Source of the DNA: Macrothele yani
Taxonomy: Eukaryota; Arthropoda; Arachnida; Araneae; Macrothelidae
Assembly: GCA_039090855.1 (NCBI GenBank)
Contig: CM077011.1
Location: forward strand, 20,895,001 to 20,959,000
Length of the DNA: 64,000 nucleotides
Direction: 5' to 3'
Part shown: positions 1 through 11,715 of the stretch, piece by piece
Position numbering within the stretch: position 1 is the first letter of the stretch
How the letters are laid out: each line of letters begins with the position of its first letter
Notes under the pieces: model-generated
Databases searched by the model: none
What the model saw: the letters and a program-made list of their open reading frames with translations, nothing else
Told to the model about the DNA's origin: nothing
Translations under genes and position numbers: made by a program

Positions 1-889
1 AAGCGACCAATGCACTTAAGCCAAATGGAGCCCAAAATATTTTGTGCTTCCCTAACAGAAATGTTCACGGGGCGGCCGGGTTTTACGAAAGCTACGGATA
101 AAAACAATTTTTTCCACCTCTCATCTATAAGCAGTACCGACTATAAACCTGTCACTTGTATAAGCGCTCCCTTCTAGACCTTTACTCTCTGTTCCATGAA
201 TCAAATTATGATACAGAAGTGCTAGGTCCCCTGACACGGACACCATACTACTGAGTAGAAACAATGACTTAAACATCTTTCTCCTTTCTTACGTTCTTCG
301 AAAATAGTTATAGACCTTTCCGCAGGAGAACAGTCTTAAAAGATTAGGGTCAGTATTCCAACTAAATGGGAACTTTGAATAAGAAAGCTAAAGGGAAATC
401 AACGCTTTTTGATGAGCAGGTTCACTCATTCCAGCAGCGTTTAGCTCACTTCTTAGACAGTGAATATTTTCCGAATAAGATATTGTCGTTCTACCTGATT
501 TCAGCACATTTTGCTAACCCCTAGTTAATTCATTCCAGCCTGTTAATGAGTAAAACTTCCAGAAATTTGAATTTGGTTATCAAACGATCACTATTGGCCA
601 TGCTTTGGGCTGTATGCATCTGCCTCTACTAAATTAAGCAATTGGTCATATGTAGGGCAAAGAACCAGCGCCACCAGACAGACGCAACACCGATGTCGCA
701 TCTGGGACTCGAATTCGAGTCAATTTAGAAATAATGTTCAGGAGCCAGCACCTGACCTCTAGGAAATTGTGGCCTCAAACTAGTGTTCGTGTACAGTCTA
801 AAGTAACACGAGGTCAGTGAAGTAATTTAGAGTCAGGTTTTTGGAGTTTTGAATTTTATTTTATGACCACCACAGTCGAATACTTAATA
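1..889. other. Unassigned non-coding DNA
   Basis: I see no convincing open reading frame, RNA gene or terminal repeat here. The sequence is AT-rich and unremarkable up to the first degenerate unit of the 298-bp satellite. It is probably old intergenic or intronic DNA. Confidence 0.5.
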
Positions 890-3715
890 GCGCCATAAAA
901 ATTGCTATAATTCTATACTTTGCAAGATATAAAATAACAAATCCTCTAGCAAATACGTTACAGCATAGAATATAACACATTACTTAATATAGTAGTCACC
1001 GACGTGAGCAAGGAGTTTAAAAAACTTTAAAAACTACCTTAGCTGGTGATGACTAGTAGGATGATGGGTATGACCCCAAAAATAAGGCCCCGTATTCACA
1101 GTGGAAGACCCCAAACTCTCCCAGACACAAAAAAGAACTACAGAGCCGCTGCAAAGTCCATTCGTTGTAAGTTGCATGACTCTTGTATTTACTGTATGTA
1201 AGTTCGCTTGACTTGATCTTCTGTCCAGCCATAGCCCAAGGAATAAAAACTTCTCGGAGTGACGTAACGTTCAGTTTGCAAACAGACGTAACGTTCAGTT
1301 TGCAAAACATAACCTGAATCATAACGTGAAACAACGCATTGGACAGTGCTGACAGCCACCCTATAATTCTATACTTTGCAAGATATAAAATAACAAATCC
1401 TCTAGCAAATACGTTACAGCATAGAATATAACACATTACTTAATGTAGTAGTCACTGACGTGAGCAAGGGGCCTAATCATTCGTTGTACGTTGCATGACT
1501 CTTATATTTACTGTATGTAGGTTTGCATGACTTGATCTTCTGTCCAGCCATAGCCCAAAGAATAAAAACTTCTCGGAGTTCAAACGTAACGTTCAGTTTG
1601 CAAAACATAACGTGAATCATAACGTGAAACAACGCATTGGACAGTGCTGACAGCCACCCTATAATTCTATACTTTGCAAGATATAAAATAACAAATCCTC
1701 TAGCAAATACGTTACAGCATAGAATATAACACATTACTTAATGTAGTAGTCACTGACGTGAGCAAGGGGTCTAATCATTGGTTGTAAGTTGCATGACTCT
1801 TATATTTACTGTATGTAGGTTTGCATGACTTGATCTTCTGTCCAGCCATAGCCCAAAGAATAAAAACTTCTCGGAGTTCAAACGTAACGTTCAGTTTGCA
1901 AAACATAACCTGAATCATAACGTGAAACAACGCATTGGACAGTGCTGACAGCCACCCTATAATTCTATACTTTGCAAGATATAAAATAACAAATCCTCTA
2001 GCAAATACGTTACAGCATAGAATATAACACATTACTTAATGTAGTAGTCACTGACGTGAGCAAGGGGTCTAATCATTCGTTGTAAGTTGCATGACTCTTA
2101 TATTTACTGTATGTAGGTTTGCATGACTTGATCTTCTGTCCAGCCATAGCCCGAAGAATAAAAACTTCTCGGAGTTCAAACGTAACGTTCAGTTTGCAAA
2201 ACATAACCTGAATCATAACGTGAAACAACGCATTGGACAGTGCTGACAGCCACCCTATAATTCTATACTTTGCAAGATATAAAATAACAAATCCTCTAGC
2301 AAATACGTTACAGCATAGAATATAACACATTACTTAATGTAGTAGTCACTGACGTGAGCAAGGGGTCTAATCATTCGTTGTAAGTTGCATGACTCTTATA
2401 TTTACTGTATGTAGGTTTGCATGACTTGATCTTCTGTCCAGCCATAGCCCAAAGAATAAAAACTTCTCGGAGTTCAAACGTAACGTTCAGTTTGCAAAAC
2501 ATAACCTGAATCATAACGTGAAACAACGCATTGGACAGTGCTGACAGCCACCCTATAATTCTATACTTTGCAAGATATAAAATAACAAATCCTCTAGCAA
2601 ATACGTTACAGCATAGAATATAACACATTACTTAATGTAGTAGTCACTGACGTGAGCAAGGGGTCTAATCATTCGTTGTAAGTTGCATGACTCTTATATT
2701 TACTGTATGTAGGTTTGCATGACTTGATCTTCTGTCCAGCCATAGCCCAAAGAATAAAAACTTCTCGGAGTTCAAACGTAACGTTCAGTTTGCAAAACAT
2801 AACCTGAATCATAACGTGAAACAACGCATTGGACAGTGCTGACAGCCACCCTATAATTCTATACTTTGCAAGATATAAAATAACAAATCCTCTAGCAAAT
2901 ACGTTACAGCATAGAATATAACACATTACTTAATGTAGTAGTCACTGACGTGAGCAAGGGGTCTAATCATTCGTTGTAAGTTGCATGACTCTTATATTTA
3001 CTGTATGTAGGTTTGCATGACTTGATCTTCTGTCCAGCCATAGCCCAAAGAATAAAAACTTCTCGGAGTTCAAACGTAACGTTCAGTTTGCAAAACATAA
3101 CCTGAATCATAACGTGAAACAACGCATTGGACAGTGCTGACAGCCACCCTATAATTCTATACTTTGCAAGATATAAAATAACAAATCCTCTAGCAAATAC
3201 GTTACAGCATAGAATATAACACATTACTTAATGTAGTAGTCACTGACGTGAGCAAGGGGTCTAATCATTCGTTGTAAGTTGCATGACTCTTATATTTACT
3301 GTATGTAGGTTTGCATGACTTGATCTTCTGTCCAGCCATAGCCCAAAGAATAAAAACTTCTCGGAGTTCAAACGTAACGTTCAGTTTGCAAAACATAACC
3401 TGAATCATAACGTGAAACAACGCATTGGACAGTGCTGACAGCCACCCTATAATTCTATACTTTGCAAGATATAAAATAACAAATCCTCTAGCAAATACGT
3501 TACAGCATAGAATATAACACATTACTTAATGTAGTAGTCACTGACGTGAGCAAGGGGTCTAATCATTCGTTGTAAGTTGCATGACTCTTATATTTACTGT
3601 ATGTAGGTTTGCATGACTTGATCTTCTGTCCAGCCATAGCCCAAAGAATAAAAACTTCTCGGAGTTCAGACGTAACGTTCAGTTTGCAAAACATAACGTT
3701 AATCAACCTTAATTT
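890..3715. repeat. 298-bp satellite array
   Basis: Near-identical units repeat at exactly 298 bp (for example at 1477, 1775, 2073, 2371, 2669, 2967, 3265 and 3563). Each carries landmarks such as GCATGACTTGATCTTCTGTC, CATAACGTGAAACAACGCAT and GTAGTCACTGACGTGAGCAA. About eight full units differ by only a few bases, which indicates recent homogenisation. The first unit (from about 890) is divergent and carries an extra segment at 1012-1160. The last breaks off near 3700. The repeated 85-codon minus-strand reading frame is a by-product of the periodicity, not a gene. The stretch ACAGTGCTGACAGCCACCCT in every unit also occurs in the transposase of the neighbouring mariner (about 4910-4928). Confidence 0.95.
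1012..1160 (+). mobile_element. Mariner transposase fragment inside first satellite unit
   Basis: This segment is present in the first satellite unit and absent from all later ones. It closely matches 4505-4672 in the downstream mariner, in the part that encodes the Gly-Asp-Glu first catalytic motif followed by YGYDPK-like and SQWKTP-like residues. It lacks the 33-bp internal duplication seen at 4578-4625. It ties the satellite physically to this mariner family. Confidence 0.75.
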
Positions 3716-3879
3716 ATATATGTGAGAAATTAGCAAACCATACATCTTAAAAAGGCGCCACAAAAGCCCTTTGGGCGTTTAAGAAATTTTTCTTTACAAT
3801 GGTATTCCATAGTTTAAATTGGGTAAATCTCCCGAATACCAAATGTAAACCAGACATGCCAAATTATATGCATGCCAGG

Positions 3880-5213
3880 TATGATCAAAAAGTATCCAGA
3901 CTGGTTGCATAGGTTCGGAATCGCGCGGTACAGCAGAAAGATGTTTGGCTCAGGTTAACCTTGGAACTTACTATGCATTTGCCGTGAGTTTTTCTCCGCT
4001 GCTCATCCGGAGTAGTACTTTGTTTTTACGTGCGTGAAACTGTTCACCTCATTTATCTTGTTGGGGAAAAAACGATCAACAAATAAAGTACAGTAACTTT
4101 ACATACTCAAAGTTACAGAAAGTCTGTAATTAAAGTTACAGAATGTCGAAGGGAAGGATGGTATGAGGCGCGCATAAGTGTATGAGTGGTATAAACGTTT
4201 TTAAGACGGTCGTAAATGTGTTGAGAGTGATGAAGGGTCGCTGAGGGCCACAACTAGCAAAAGTAAAAACAACGTGGAACTTGTGCGCACAGCTGGGCCG
4301 GAAAATCGCCGAATAACTATTTGTGAGTTATATATGAAGACTTCAACACTAGTTTTGATGCAGTTCAATCGATTGTTTTCTAAACATTAGGGTTTGAGAC
4401 GCTTCTCAGCCAATTTTGTGCCACAACTGCTCTCATGCGAGAAAAAACAGGCCGGTGTTTCAGCTGTTAGCGACCTGCTTGATGCGTCGAAAACGACGAA
4501 AACCTTTTAAAAACTTCCATAGCCGGTGATGAATAGTAGGATTATGGGTATGACCCCAAATATAAGGCCCCGTATTCACAGTGGAAGACCCGAAAATTAG
4601 GCCCCGTGTTCACAGTGAAAGACCCCAAACCCTCCCAGACACAAAAAAGAACGTCAGAGTCGCTACAATGTCCAGATGATGCCGACTGTTTTTTACAATC
4701 ATGAAGAAATTGTGGATCATAAATACGCTCCATCAGGGCATACAATCAACAAGGAATACTGACTTCAAGTTCTGCGGCGTTTGAGGAAAGCTGTTCGTCG
4801 CAAAAGGCCATCATTCCTTGATAGTGGGAGGGACAACTCCACCATGACAATGCACCTGCCCATGCTTCGCAACTCATGCAGCAGGTTCATGCTAAACACC
4901 GCATTATACAGTGCTGACAGCCACCCTATTAACCAGGCTTCACTCCATGCAACGTTTTCTCTTCCGAAAAATCAAATACCATTTGAAAGGAAAACGATTT
5001 CAAGATACTGAGACGATACAACAAAATGCGACGAAGCCGCAGTTTGCTGTTTCAGAAGACGACTGCAAGAAATACTTCGAGCAGTATTTCTTGTCTAAGT
5101 GGTCTAAGTGTGCCTCCGGAGAGGTGCTGCTTCGAAGGCAATTAAGTTTCAAATATGTAAGTATTTTTTGCTTTTTAAATAAATCCAGTTTAGATATTTT
5201 TTATCAAACTTTG
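3880..5213 (+). mobile_element. Mariner element, degenerate
   Basis: The imperfect terminal inverted repeats are about 29 bp: the left begins near 3880 (TATGATCAAAAAGTATCCAG) and the right ends near 5213, with complementary sequence at 5184-5213. Between them lie decayed pieces of a mariner transposase in order. A helix-turn-helix part at 4170-4340 reads VYEWYKRF then DGRKCVESDEGS. The first catalytic motif GDE lies near 4528-4540. The region after it has NHEEIV. The C-terminal part at 4775-5150 has VLRRLRKAVRRKRP, FLFRKIKYHLKGKRFQD and KKYFEQYF. There are several in-frame stops and frameshifts, and the second catalytic region is damaged, so it cannot encode transposase. A Tc1 element abuts the right end. 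Confidence 0.88.
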
Positions 5214-6617
5214 TACACTCGACGACAATGAAATTTGCGCACCTAAAAGAAAACATGCGAGAAATTTTGCAAATAGCAAGAGTGCGTGCTGGTAGGCAAA
5301 TGATCCACGTTTGGCGCAAGTGCGCATGACCGCACATCCTGTGGCGGCGCTGCAAACACAAACCGGAAGCCTTATAAACCGGCGTGTAATGTATTCCCGA
5401 TGAAAGCGAAAAGCACCGACAGACGCAGGCAAGAATACAGAGTGACAAGCATACCGGGTAGACGCCACTGACGTCGATTTACGGAACGTACTGACTTTGA
5501 GATAGGCCTGATCATCGGGCTGAAAACCGCAGGGTGATCGACGCGCCATATAGCCCGCCACATGGATCGTTCTGACAAGACCGTTCCACTGTGTTTGGGG
5601 CAGTGGACACGTGAAGGCACTGCCACACGGCGGAGCGACTCCGATCGGACCAGGAGGACCACCGGTAGATAGGATCCACTGATCGTGCACCAGGCACGAA
5701 CGGATCCCAAGGGGACCCGGTCCACGATACAGGCAGATGTAGCACCTGTGTACGCACGAACCATTTCCTGACGCCACGTGAAAGCGAATCTGCAATCTTA
5801 GCGGCCCTTAGGTGTGCTGCCATTAACACCGGAACATCGCCGTCTCCGTGTGCAGTGGTGTTAGGCCAGAGCGACGTGGGAACCCCACAAACTGGCGACG
5901 TGTGGTGTTTAACTATGAGTGCCGCTTCGTTTTAGGGACATATGATCATCGTGTCCGGGTGTGGAGGTCTCCGGGTCAACAGCACAATCCCAACCTCGCT
6001 ATCAAGCGCCACACCTACCGCACGTCTTTATGGTCTGGAGAGCCATTGCATACGATAGCCGATCAGCTCTAGTTGCGGTACGTGGATCATCGACGGGCCA
6101 GCGGTATGTGGATGAGATCGTACGGCCCTGTGTGCTACCATTTCTGGCCGGGATTCCAGGTGCGCTATACCAGCAGAATAATGCGCGCCCGCACACTGCT
6201 CGGGTTGCCCAGGACAGCCTACATCATATGCAGACACTTCCATGGCATGCCCGCTGCCCGGACATGTCCCCTATCGAGCATGTGTGGGACGAGTTGAAAC
6301 GCCGGCGGCCTCCGTTCGAATTATCCGGGATTTGGAGCACACCGTCCAACACGTATGGACTAGTCTGCCGGAGGACAACATTCTGCGTCTTTTCGCCTCC
6401 GTGCCGGACACCGTATTGCATCATGTATCGCCGCACGAAGCGGTGCGACGCGCCATTGAAGTTGGCCGGTCTGTGTGCCATAGATCCCTCTGTAATTGTC
6501 CTGCAGCTCTGTTTTTGCCATCATGTGTATCACTCATCTGCATCATTTCGTACATAAAATTTCAGTTCAATCCGATGCTTCCTTTTTGGTGCGCAAATGT
6601 CATTGTCCGTGAGTGTA
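5214..6617 (+). mobile_element. Tc1-like element, degenerate
   Basis: The terminal inverted repeats are about 40 bp: TACACTCGACGACAATGAAA at the left and its imperfect complement ending GAGTGTA at the right, with TA at both borders. The transposase reads forward from about 5430 to 6480. Its C-terminal half is the best-preserved part (about 5960-6310): GQRYVDEIVRP, YQQNNARPHTA and PDMSPIEHVWDELKRR. The second catalytic Asp of the usual QQDNA motif is Asn here. Only 32 residues separate that position from the Glu of PIEH, two fewer than the usual 34, which suggests a small deletion. The N-terminal domain is scattered over several frames. It is a dead copy. Confidence 0.9.
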
Positions 6618-7789
6618 TATAAGAATGTAATTCATTTTGTAAAAGTTTTCTAGTATTTTTGGTCAATTTATTGGTGCTCTTAGGGACGGAGGGTGGCAGA
6701 TTGTTGTTAGATCTAAATTACTGAAACGGTCTTACACTATTATCCATGAGTATGATTAGAGTAATTACCTTATTTCTGAAGCGTATCTTATGTGAAAAGC
6801 AAAGAGGGTATTACTTTTGGTTTACGAAATGTTCTAGAAAAACTTTCTGAATGGAAAAAATATCCATAATTAAAAATACAGCTAGTCTGGCATGAAGAAC
6901 AATATTAACAGCTTTCCACCAGAAAAATAATTACTATAAGCAAATAAAGTTACGCTGAATTTTAGTTGCATGAAATTGAGCATGAATTTGAAATACGCGT
7001 GAAATTAAAATAGTACAACAAAATGCATAAAGTTTTATCCAAATAAAAAAATAAAAAAAAAGCCGCTAATTTTTCCTTCGGCACAGATATAGGTGGAAGA
7101 TAGATAAATAAAACTAAAAATTTATACAATTAGTACAAAACTACTGTTCACTGCTTCGTGTGTGAAAAAACGATACTGTAAAGCAAATATAGTTAGCCAT
7201 CTTTTGGAAATATTCGTAACAAGTTGCTCTTGAAGACTTATGTCTGGTACCCTTGATGTGAGGTTTATCAAGCTGATTTTGCTTTGGACAGTACGGGAAA
7301 ACATGAACATTTTTGTTAAGAATCAAAAAATATCGAAGACGATACCAAAAAATGTAGCATATCAACTTAGTGTCTGGTGATCTATGAAAAGGAGGAGGAC
7401 TGCTTTAAGATAAAATAGAAAAACAAACAAACAGAAATGTTTTTTTGTTTTTTTTTTGCGAATTTAGGAACACTTTCAGATCAATCTGGAAAATGGGTAC
7501 AGAAACACTTTGCCCATTTCTTTGGACAAAGTTCAGAAATCATTAGAAACAGTCGATTAAATATTATAACATTACAAGCATTTTGGTTTCGCAGATCTGG
7601 GGAGAAAATCAACTTGACAAAAAACATCAGAGTACTTGCATGCTTTCGTTTTTGTTGTTGTTTTGTCTTTTTTTAACAGCAGCTATTTCATCTTCGCAAA
7701 GCTACGTTAATTAACCTTACCCATAGAAAAAATCAACGCTTCTGATTTCGAAATGAATAAGAAAAGCTAACACCATGAAATAAATACGG
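6618..7789. other. Unassigned AT-rich DNA
   Basis: There are poly(A)/poly(T) runs and only short chance reading frames. I see no terminal repeats, tRNA-like boxes or protein similarity. Confidence 0.45.
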
Positions 7790-8395
7790 GATTACACCAT
7801 ATAATACAAATTTTGAATATGACAATCCAATTTTTTGTGTAAATTTGACAAGGATGGTAAGTTAGATAATATCCGAAAACTTGAAAATTTCATCGTGCTG
7901 GAGAGGGACTCGAACCCACGTCTCCCAGATAGCACCCGGGTAGGCCAACCACTACACCACCCAGAACGACCAAGTCACAAATTTCCGATTAATTTGAATA
8001 TAACCATCACAGGATTCGCTAGTCGAAGCAACCAGCATTCATGTTTAGCGAATCTGGAGGTTAGGAATCGTATCCAGTGATTGCCCGGAAAAGCAGATAA
8101 GCCATGAAATAAATACGGAATTACACCATATAATACAAATTTTGTAAATGACAATCCGATTTTTGGTGTAAATGTGGCAAGGATGGTTATATTCAAATTA
8201 ATTGGAAATTTGTGACTTGGTCGTTCTGGGTGGTGTAGTGGTTAGCATACCCGAGCGCTATCTGGGAGACGCGGGTTCGAGTGCTGCTCCAGGACGATGA
8301 AATTTTCAAGTTTTCGGATATTACCTGACTTACCATCCTTGTATCATTTACACCAAAAATCGGATTATCATCTTCAAAATTTGTGTAAAAGCTAA
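7790..8395. mobile_element. Inverted pair of tRNA-derived SINEs
   Basis: Two copies of one SINE lie in opposite orientation. The minus-strand copy has a B box at 7906-7916 (complement of GGTTCGAGTCC) and an A-box-like GTAGTGGTTGG at 7944-7955. The plus-strand copy has TAGTGGTTAGC at 8236-8246 and GGTTCGAGTGC at 8274-8284. Both heads run into the same tail (GATGAAATTTTCAAG, then a motif near ACACCAAAAATCGGATT). The arrangement recurs at 49040-49480, so the inverted composite itself appears to have been dispersed. Polymerase III transcription is inferred only from the boxes. Confidence 0.8.
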
Positions 8396-8423
8396 TACAC
8401 TAAGTGGACAAAACATTACAATA

Positions 8424-10060
8424 CCCAGCAAAAACACAAGTGCTGGGAAACTGCTGGCCACCAGCTGGCTGAAATCTGCCGCTCACGGCCCGGTAGTGGT
8501 CCGTTGGTGGCAGCGCTATCAGTTGGCGAGCCATTGATGGCCCTGCAGCATCGCCGTGTATTGTGGGCCTCCAAGCAAGTGCCACTAGTGGCCCGTTGCT
8601 GGCAACCAATGCAACCCCCAACAGCAGGTGGAAGCATCGTGACTGCGCATGCGCAGAAGCAACACTTGCTGTGTCTCTCATGGTACCAGTTAGTTGAAGA
8701 CGACGCTATCGCCATCGTGTTATTTTAGTGGAAGTTAAGAAAAAATCCATATGTGGAGAGGCGAATTAATTTCCTAATGAAATTTTACGTCGACGAAGAT
8801 ATCAGATTAAGCCGTGAAATACAAGATTACAGCCATGAAATACATCCACTCCATTCCCATGAATAACAATTCATGGAATGGAGTGGATGAATAACAAGAA
8901 AAAATTTGAAACCGCTAGAAACACATATCCTGGAAAACCAATAAAATAGCGTTTGTTGGAAAAAAAAGAATTATGCGCGTACAAAATTTATTAATTATTT
9001 GAAAGAAAAAAAAAGCAACGCTATGTGGTGTACTCATCCATGAGTTGAATACACAAGACTGGGAGGAATTCGCTTCTAAAAATAACGAGAAGTAAAATAA
9101 AATATCTTTTACTCTTTAAAACAAATGTAGCTTCGGACAACGGAAAGGAAAGACACAGCGTTAAAAATGTAACAGAATGTGACATGAACCCGGGTAAATA
9201 TATATTTATTCAACAATCTCTTTTCAAGACGGCAAGGACAGTACAAAACTTTGGAAAGCGACTCTAAGTATGTACACGCCTTGAAAATAAGTGAAGTTCC
9301 CTTAACCTAAAAAAAAAACAAAAAAACTATCGTTACGTTGAAAAAATTAATTTATCAATTATATGAAACTGACTTTTATGAGAAATACCTCGCAATATTA
9401 TAAAATGAAGGAGGGAAGCATTCGATTACAATTTGCATGTCAAACAGATAGCTTCCAGCACGTATCCGAACGTCCGGAATTAGTCCGGTCGGTAGCGAGC
9501 GCGGCTTCCACGTAAACGGCCCAGGATCGAATCTAGTCAGACACAAACGGCGTTTTTCCGGTCTGTCGAGAAAATTTCCCGAGCGCAGTGCTTTAATTCA
9601 CAAGTTTCGTAAGGGTTGAAAAAAAAATTGTCGCGTTAGGAAACTGCGGTTATCCTTGCTTTTTTTTTTATTATTATTATATGGCTAATACTGGGAAATT
9701 GGCGGACAAGATTCGGCAAACCATCAGTTACGTCACGTGGTTGCTGGCTGCCACTAACGGCCCACTAGCGGACCACATTAGGCTAGCCATCATTTCTGGC
9801 ACGTGCTTGCTGGGCCACTGAAGGGCCACTTGTGGCAGCTACTGCCTGTGATGGACCACTGATGGCTCTGTTGTGGCATATGACAACTGATGGGGTGCCA
9901 ACTGTTGGCCAGCTGTTGGCCTGAACTGCTGGCCCTTTTGTTGGCCGCCCGGACATTTTATTGACGGTTCGGCAGCGGCAACATAGTGCTGGGCCATTGC
10001 TGGCAGTACTGGCTGCCAACAATGGCCCACTGCTGGCCCAGCAAGATTGTTTTTGCTGGG
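8424..10060. mobile_element. CTGGC-rich TIR element, copy 1 (full length)
   Basis: This 1.64-kb non-autonomous element is bounded by inverted termini CCCAGCAAAAACA and TGTTTTTGCTGGG, each flanked by TA. The outer 250-350 bp at both ends are crowded with variants of GCTGGCCA/TGGCCAGC, an unusual GC-rich subterminal repeat around an AT-rich core. The core contains a perfect hairpin near 8848-8888 (CCACTCCATTCC and its complement). No coding capacity is seen. A second full copy is at 54539-56132 and a truncated one at 61302-61462. The TA duplications would fit the IS630/Tc1/mariner group, but the termini match no family I know. Confidence 0.85.
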
Positions 10061-10062
10061 TA

Positions 10063-11159
10063 GAAGTACCTACCTAACAAGGCGTTTGTTCTCCTCTAGC
10101 GCGAACAGCCAGTGCATACCTGTTGCAGCATTGTCCATAACTCCGTTCGAGATATCGGTCAAGGATCCATGGATCTCATGTTCCATTCCATAGCATCGCA
10201 AAGAGCTTCCACAAGGCTTAAATCCGGAGACCTTGGGGTCTACTGAATGTTTTAAAATTCAGATCAGTGTTCCTCGAGCCAGGTATGGGTAGAAGCAGCC
10301 CGGTGGAGCTGCGTATTTTCCTGTTAAAACAAACCTTCGTCCGCCGGATGCGCGAAGGCCATGAAAGTGTGTAAGTGATCAGCCAGAACGTACTAGTAGG
10401 GGGCAGTGGTTAATGTCCTCTCCAGACACACTAAAATACCTAATGTGCCCCCCATCAGAAGCTCCCCAAACCATCGCAGAGCCACCACCACCCTGAACAG
10501 AGTCGACTTCGTACGATGGGGCACTGGGCTCATGCCGTAGGCGCTACAGCCGCTCCCTCCCGTCAGCTCAATACAGATAAAAACAGGATTCATCTGACCA
10601 CACAATGCGGCGCCACTCTGCAGACGCCCAGGTTCGAGGTTCCCCGCCCAAAGCGAGCCGTAACGACTGACGATGAGTAGTCAACAGTGGGACACGAGTA
10701 TGGCGTCGGCTCCCGTAGCCTATGGTATGCAGCATGTGACGCAATTTACCTTTCGCTAGCTGACGCTGCTTGGCACTCCGACATTTAACCTGAATGTGAT
10801 CTGCGCCGCTGTTGCCAAGTGGGTGGTCTGTACTGGCCTGCATAGTCTAGATCCAGCCCGGTCATCAATGGCGAGTGCTCTGCCACCCTTTGCATTCTGG
10901 GAGCTGGTACGTTGGCACATGGTATACTAGCGGCACACACTTGACACGGTTGCACTCGGAAACTCTGTGTTCTAGCCGCTTGGACGACAGAATGGTTCAT
11001 ATCTCTTTTGTCGACAATGCATCCACGATCACAGCCCCTGTTCGTCGATTGCGATACGCGCTTGGGAAGTCCTGCTGTCCGCTTATTTATAGCCTGCGTT
11101 CGGTTGGGATTTCTTCCAACTTGCGTGGGGGATGTATCTAATATTTTGTCTATTGAGTG
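10063..11159 (-). mobile_element. Tc1-like element, left end truncated
   Basis: On the minus strand, transposase traces run from about 11000 down to 10200. They include a PLLTTHRQSLRLA-like segment, RRIVWSDESCFYLY around the first catalytic Asp (about 10568-10610) and downstream GELLMGG-type sequence in another frame. The right terminus reads TATTGAGTG then TA at 11151-11161. The left inverted terminus is missing: the element starts a few bases after the TA of the adjacent CTGGC-rich element. The sequence CACCTACCTAA just inside a Tc1 left end at 49755 resembles the start here, so about 30 bp have been lost. Frameshifts make it non-functional. Confidence 0.82.
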
Positions 11160-11164
11160 TAGTA

Positions 11165-11715
11165 TGCGTTTGAAATAGTTTTTTCCTCACTAAAAATTAA
11201 CAAGTTAGTAAAATCATGCAATGAATTGATTATGATACGCTTCAACATACCAGAAATGATTTCTCAAGTTATGAGGAGAATGGCTATGGAATAAATCTTG
11301 CTCCTCTGCCCTGACCGTTGACCCTATTTAAATAATATTCAGCAGAACCGGTTCAGTATACATCCGGAACAACATGATAAAGCTGTGTCGTAATAGAAGC
11401 ATTTTTACGTAAGTTATGACGCTTAAGGGCGAGGGAATGGATCTTGCTCCTATGTCCTGACCTTTGACCCCATTTCGCATATTTTCAATCAATAGGGTTC
11501 GTTCCCAGGTTGTTAACTACGACATACTAAAATATTCTCGAAATCGAACCATTTTTACTCGAGTTATCGTGCTGACAGACAGACAGACAAAGCTGGAGCA
11601 TATTCGCTTCTTCAACCTACGGTTGGAAAGCGTAAAAAACGATTTAACCAAGGTAAGAGAGAAATATAAATATAGGCTGCAAAATCAGGGCGCAAACTTA
11701 GGAAGTAAAATTTAA
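11165..11715. repeat. Dispersed repeat, copy 1
   Basis: This shares about 480 bp of moderately diverged sequence with 17215-17650. Common landmarks are TTTTTACGTAAGTTATG, TCCTGACCTTTGACCC, GAAATCGAACCATTT and the terminal block CAGACAGACA...AAGCTGGAGCATA. It has no coding potential. The near-terminal CAGACAGACA motif resembles the end of the array at 35240-37010. The class of element is unknown to me. Confidence 0.75.

Noticed and set aside
890..3715. CRISPR array
   Set aside because: The units are 298 bp with no unique spacers, and the setting is eukaryotic. The 31-bp array at 18530-20860 has directly abutting units and is also not a CRISPR.
1477..3763. Eight near-identical 85-codon minus-strand reading frames
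   Set aside because: They are by-products of the 298-bp satellite period. No start context, splice sites or protein motifs support coding.
5190..5829. Long minus-strand frames (up to 201 codons) at 5190-5829
   Set aside because: They lie opposite the decayed Tc1 transposase N-terminus and read low-complexity peptide; the other strand explains the sequence.
8236..8290. tRNA-like heads as true tRNA genes
   Set aside because: The boxes are present but the acceptor stems do not pair, and the sequences continue into repeated SINE bodies, so they are SINE heads.
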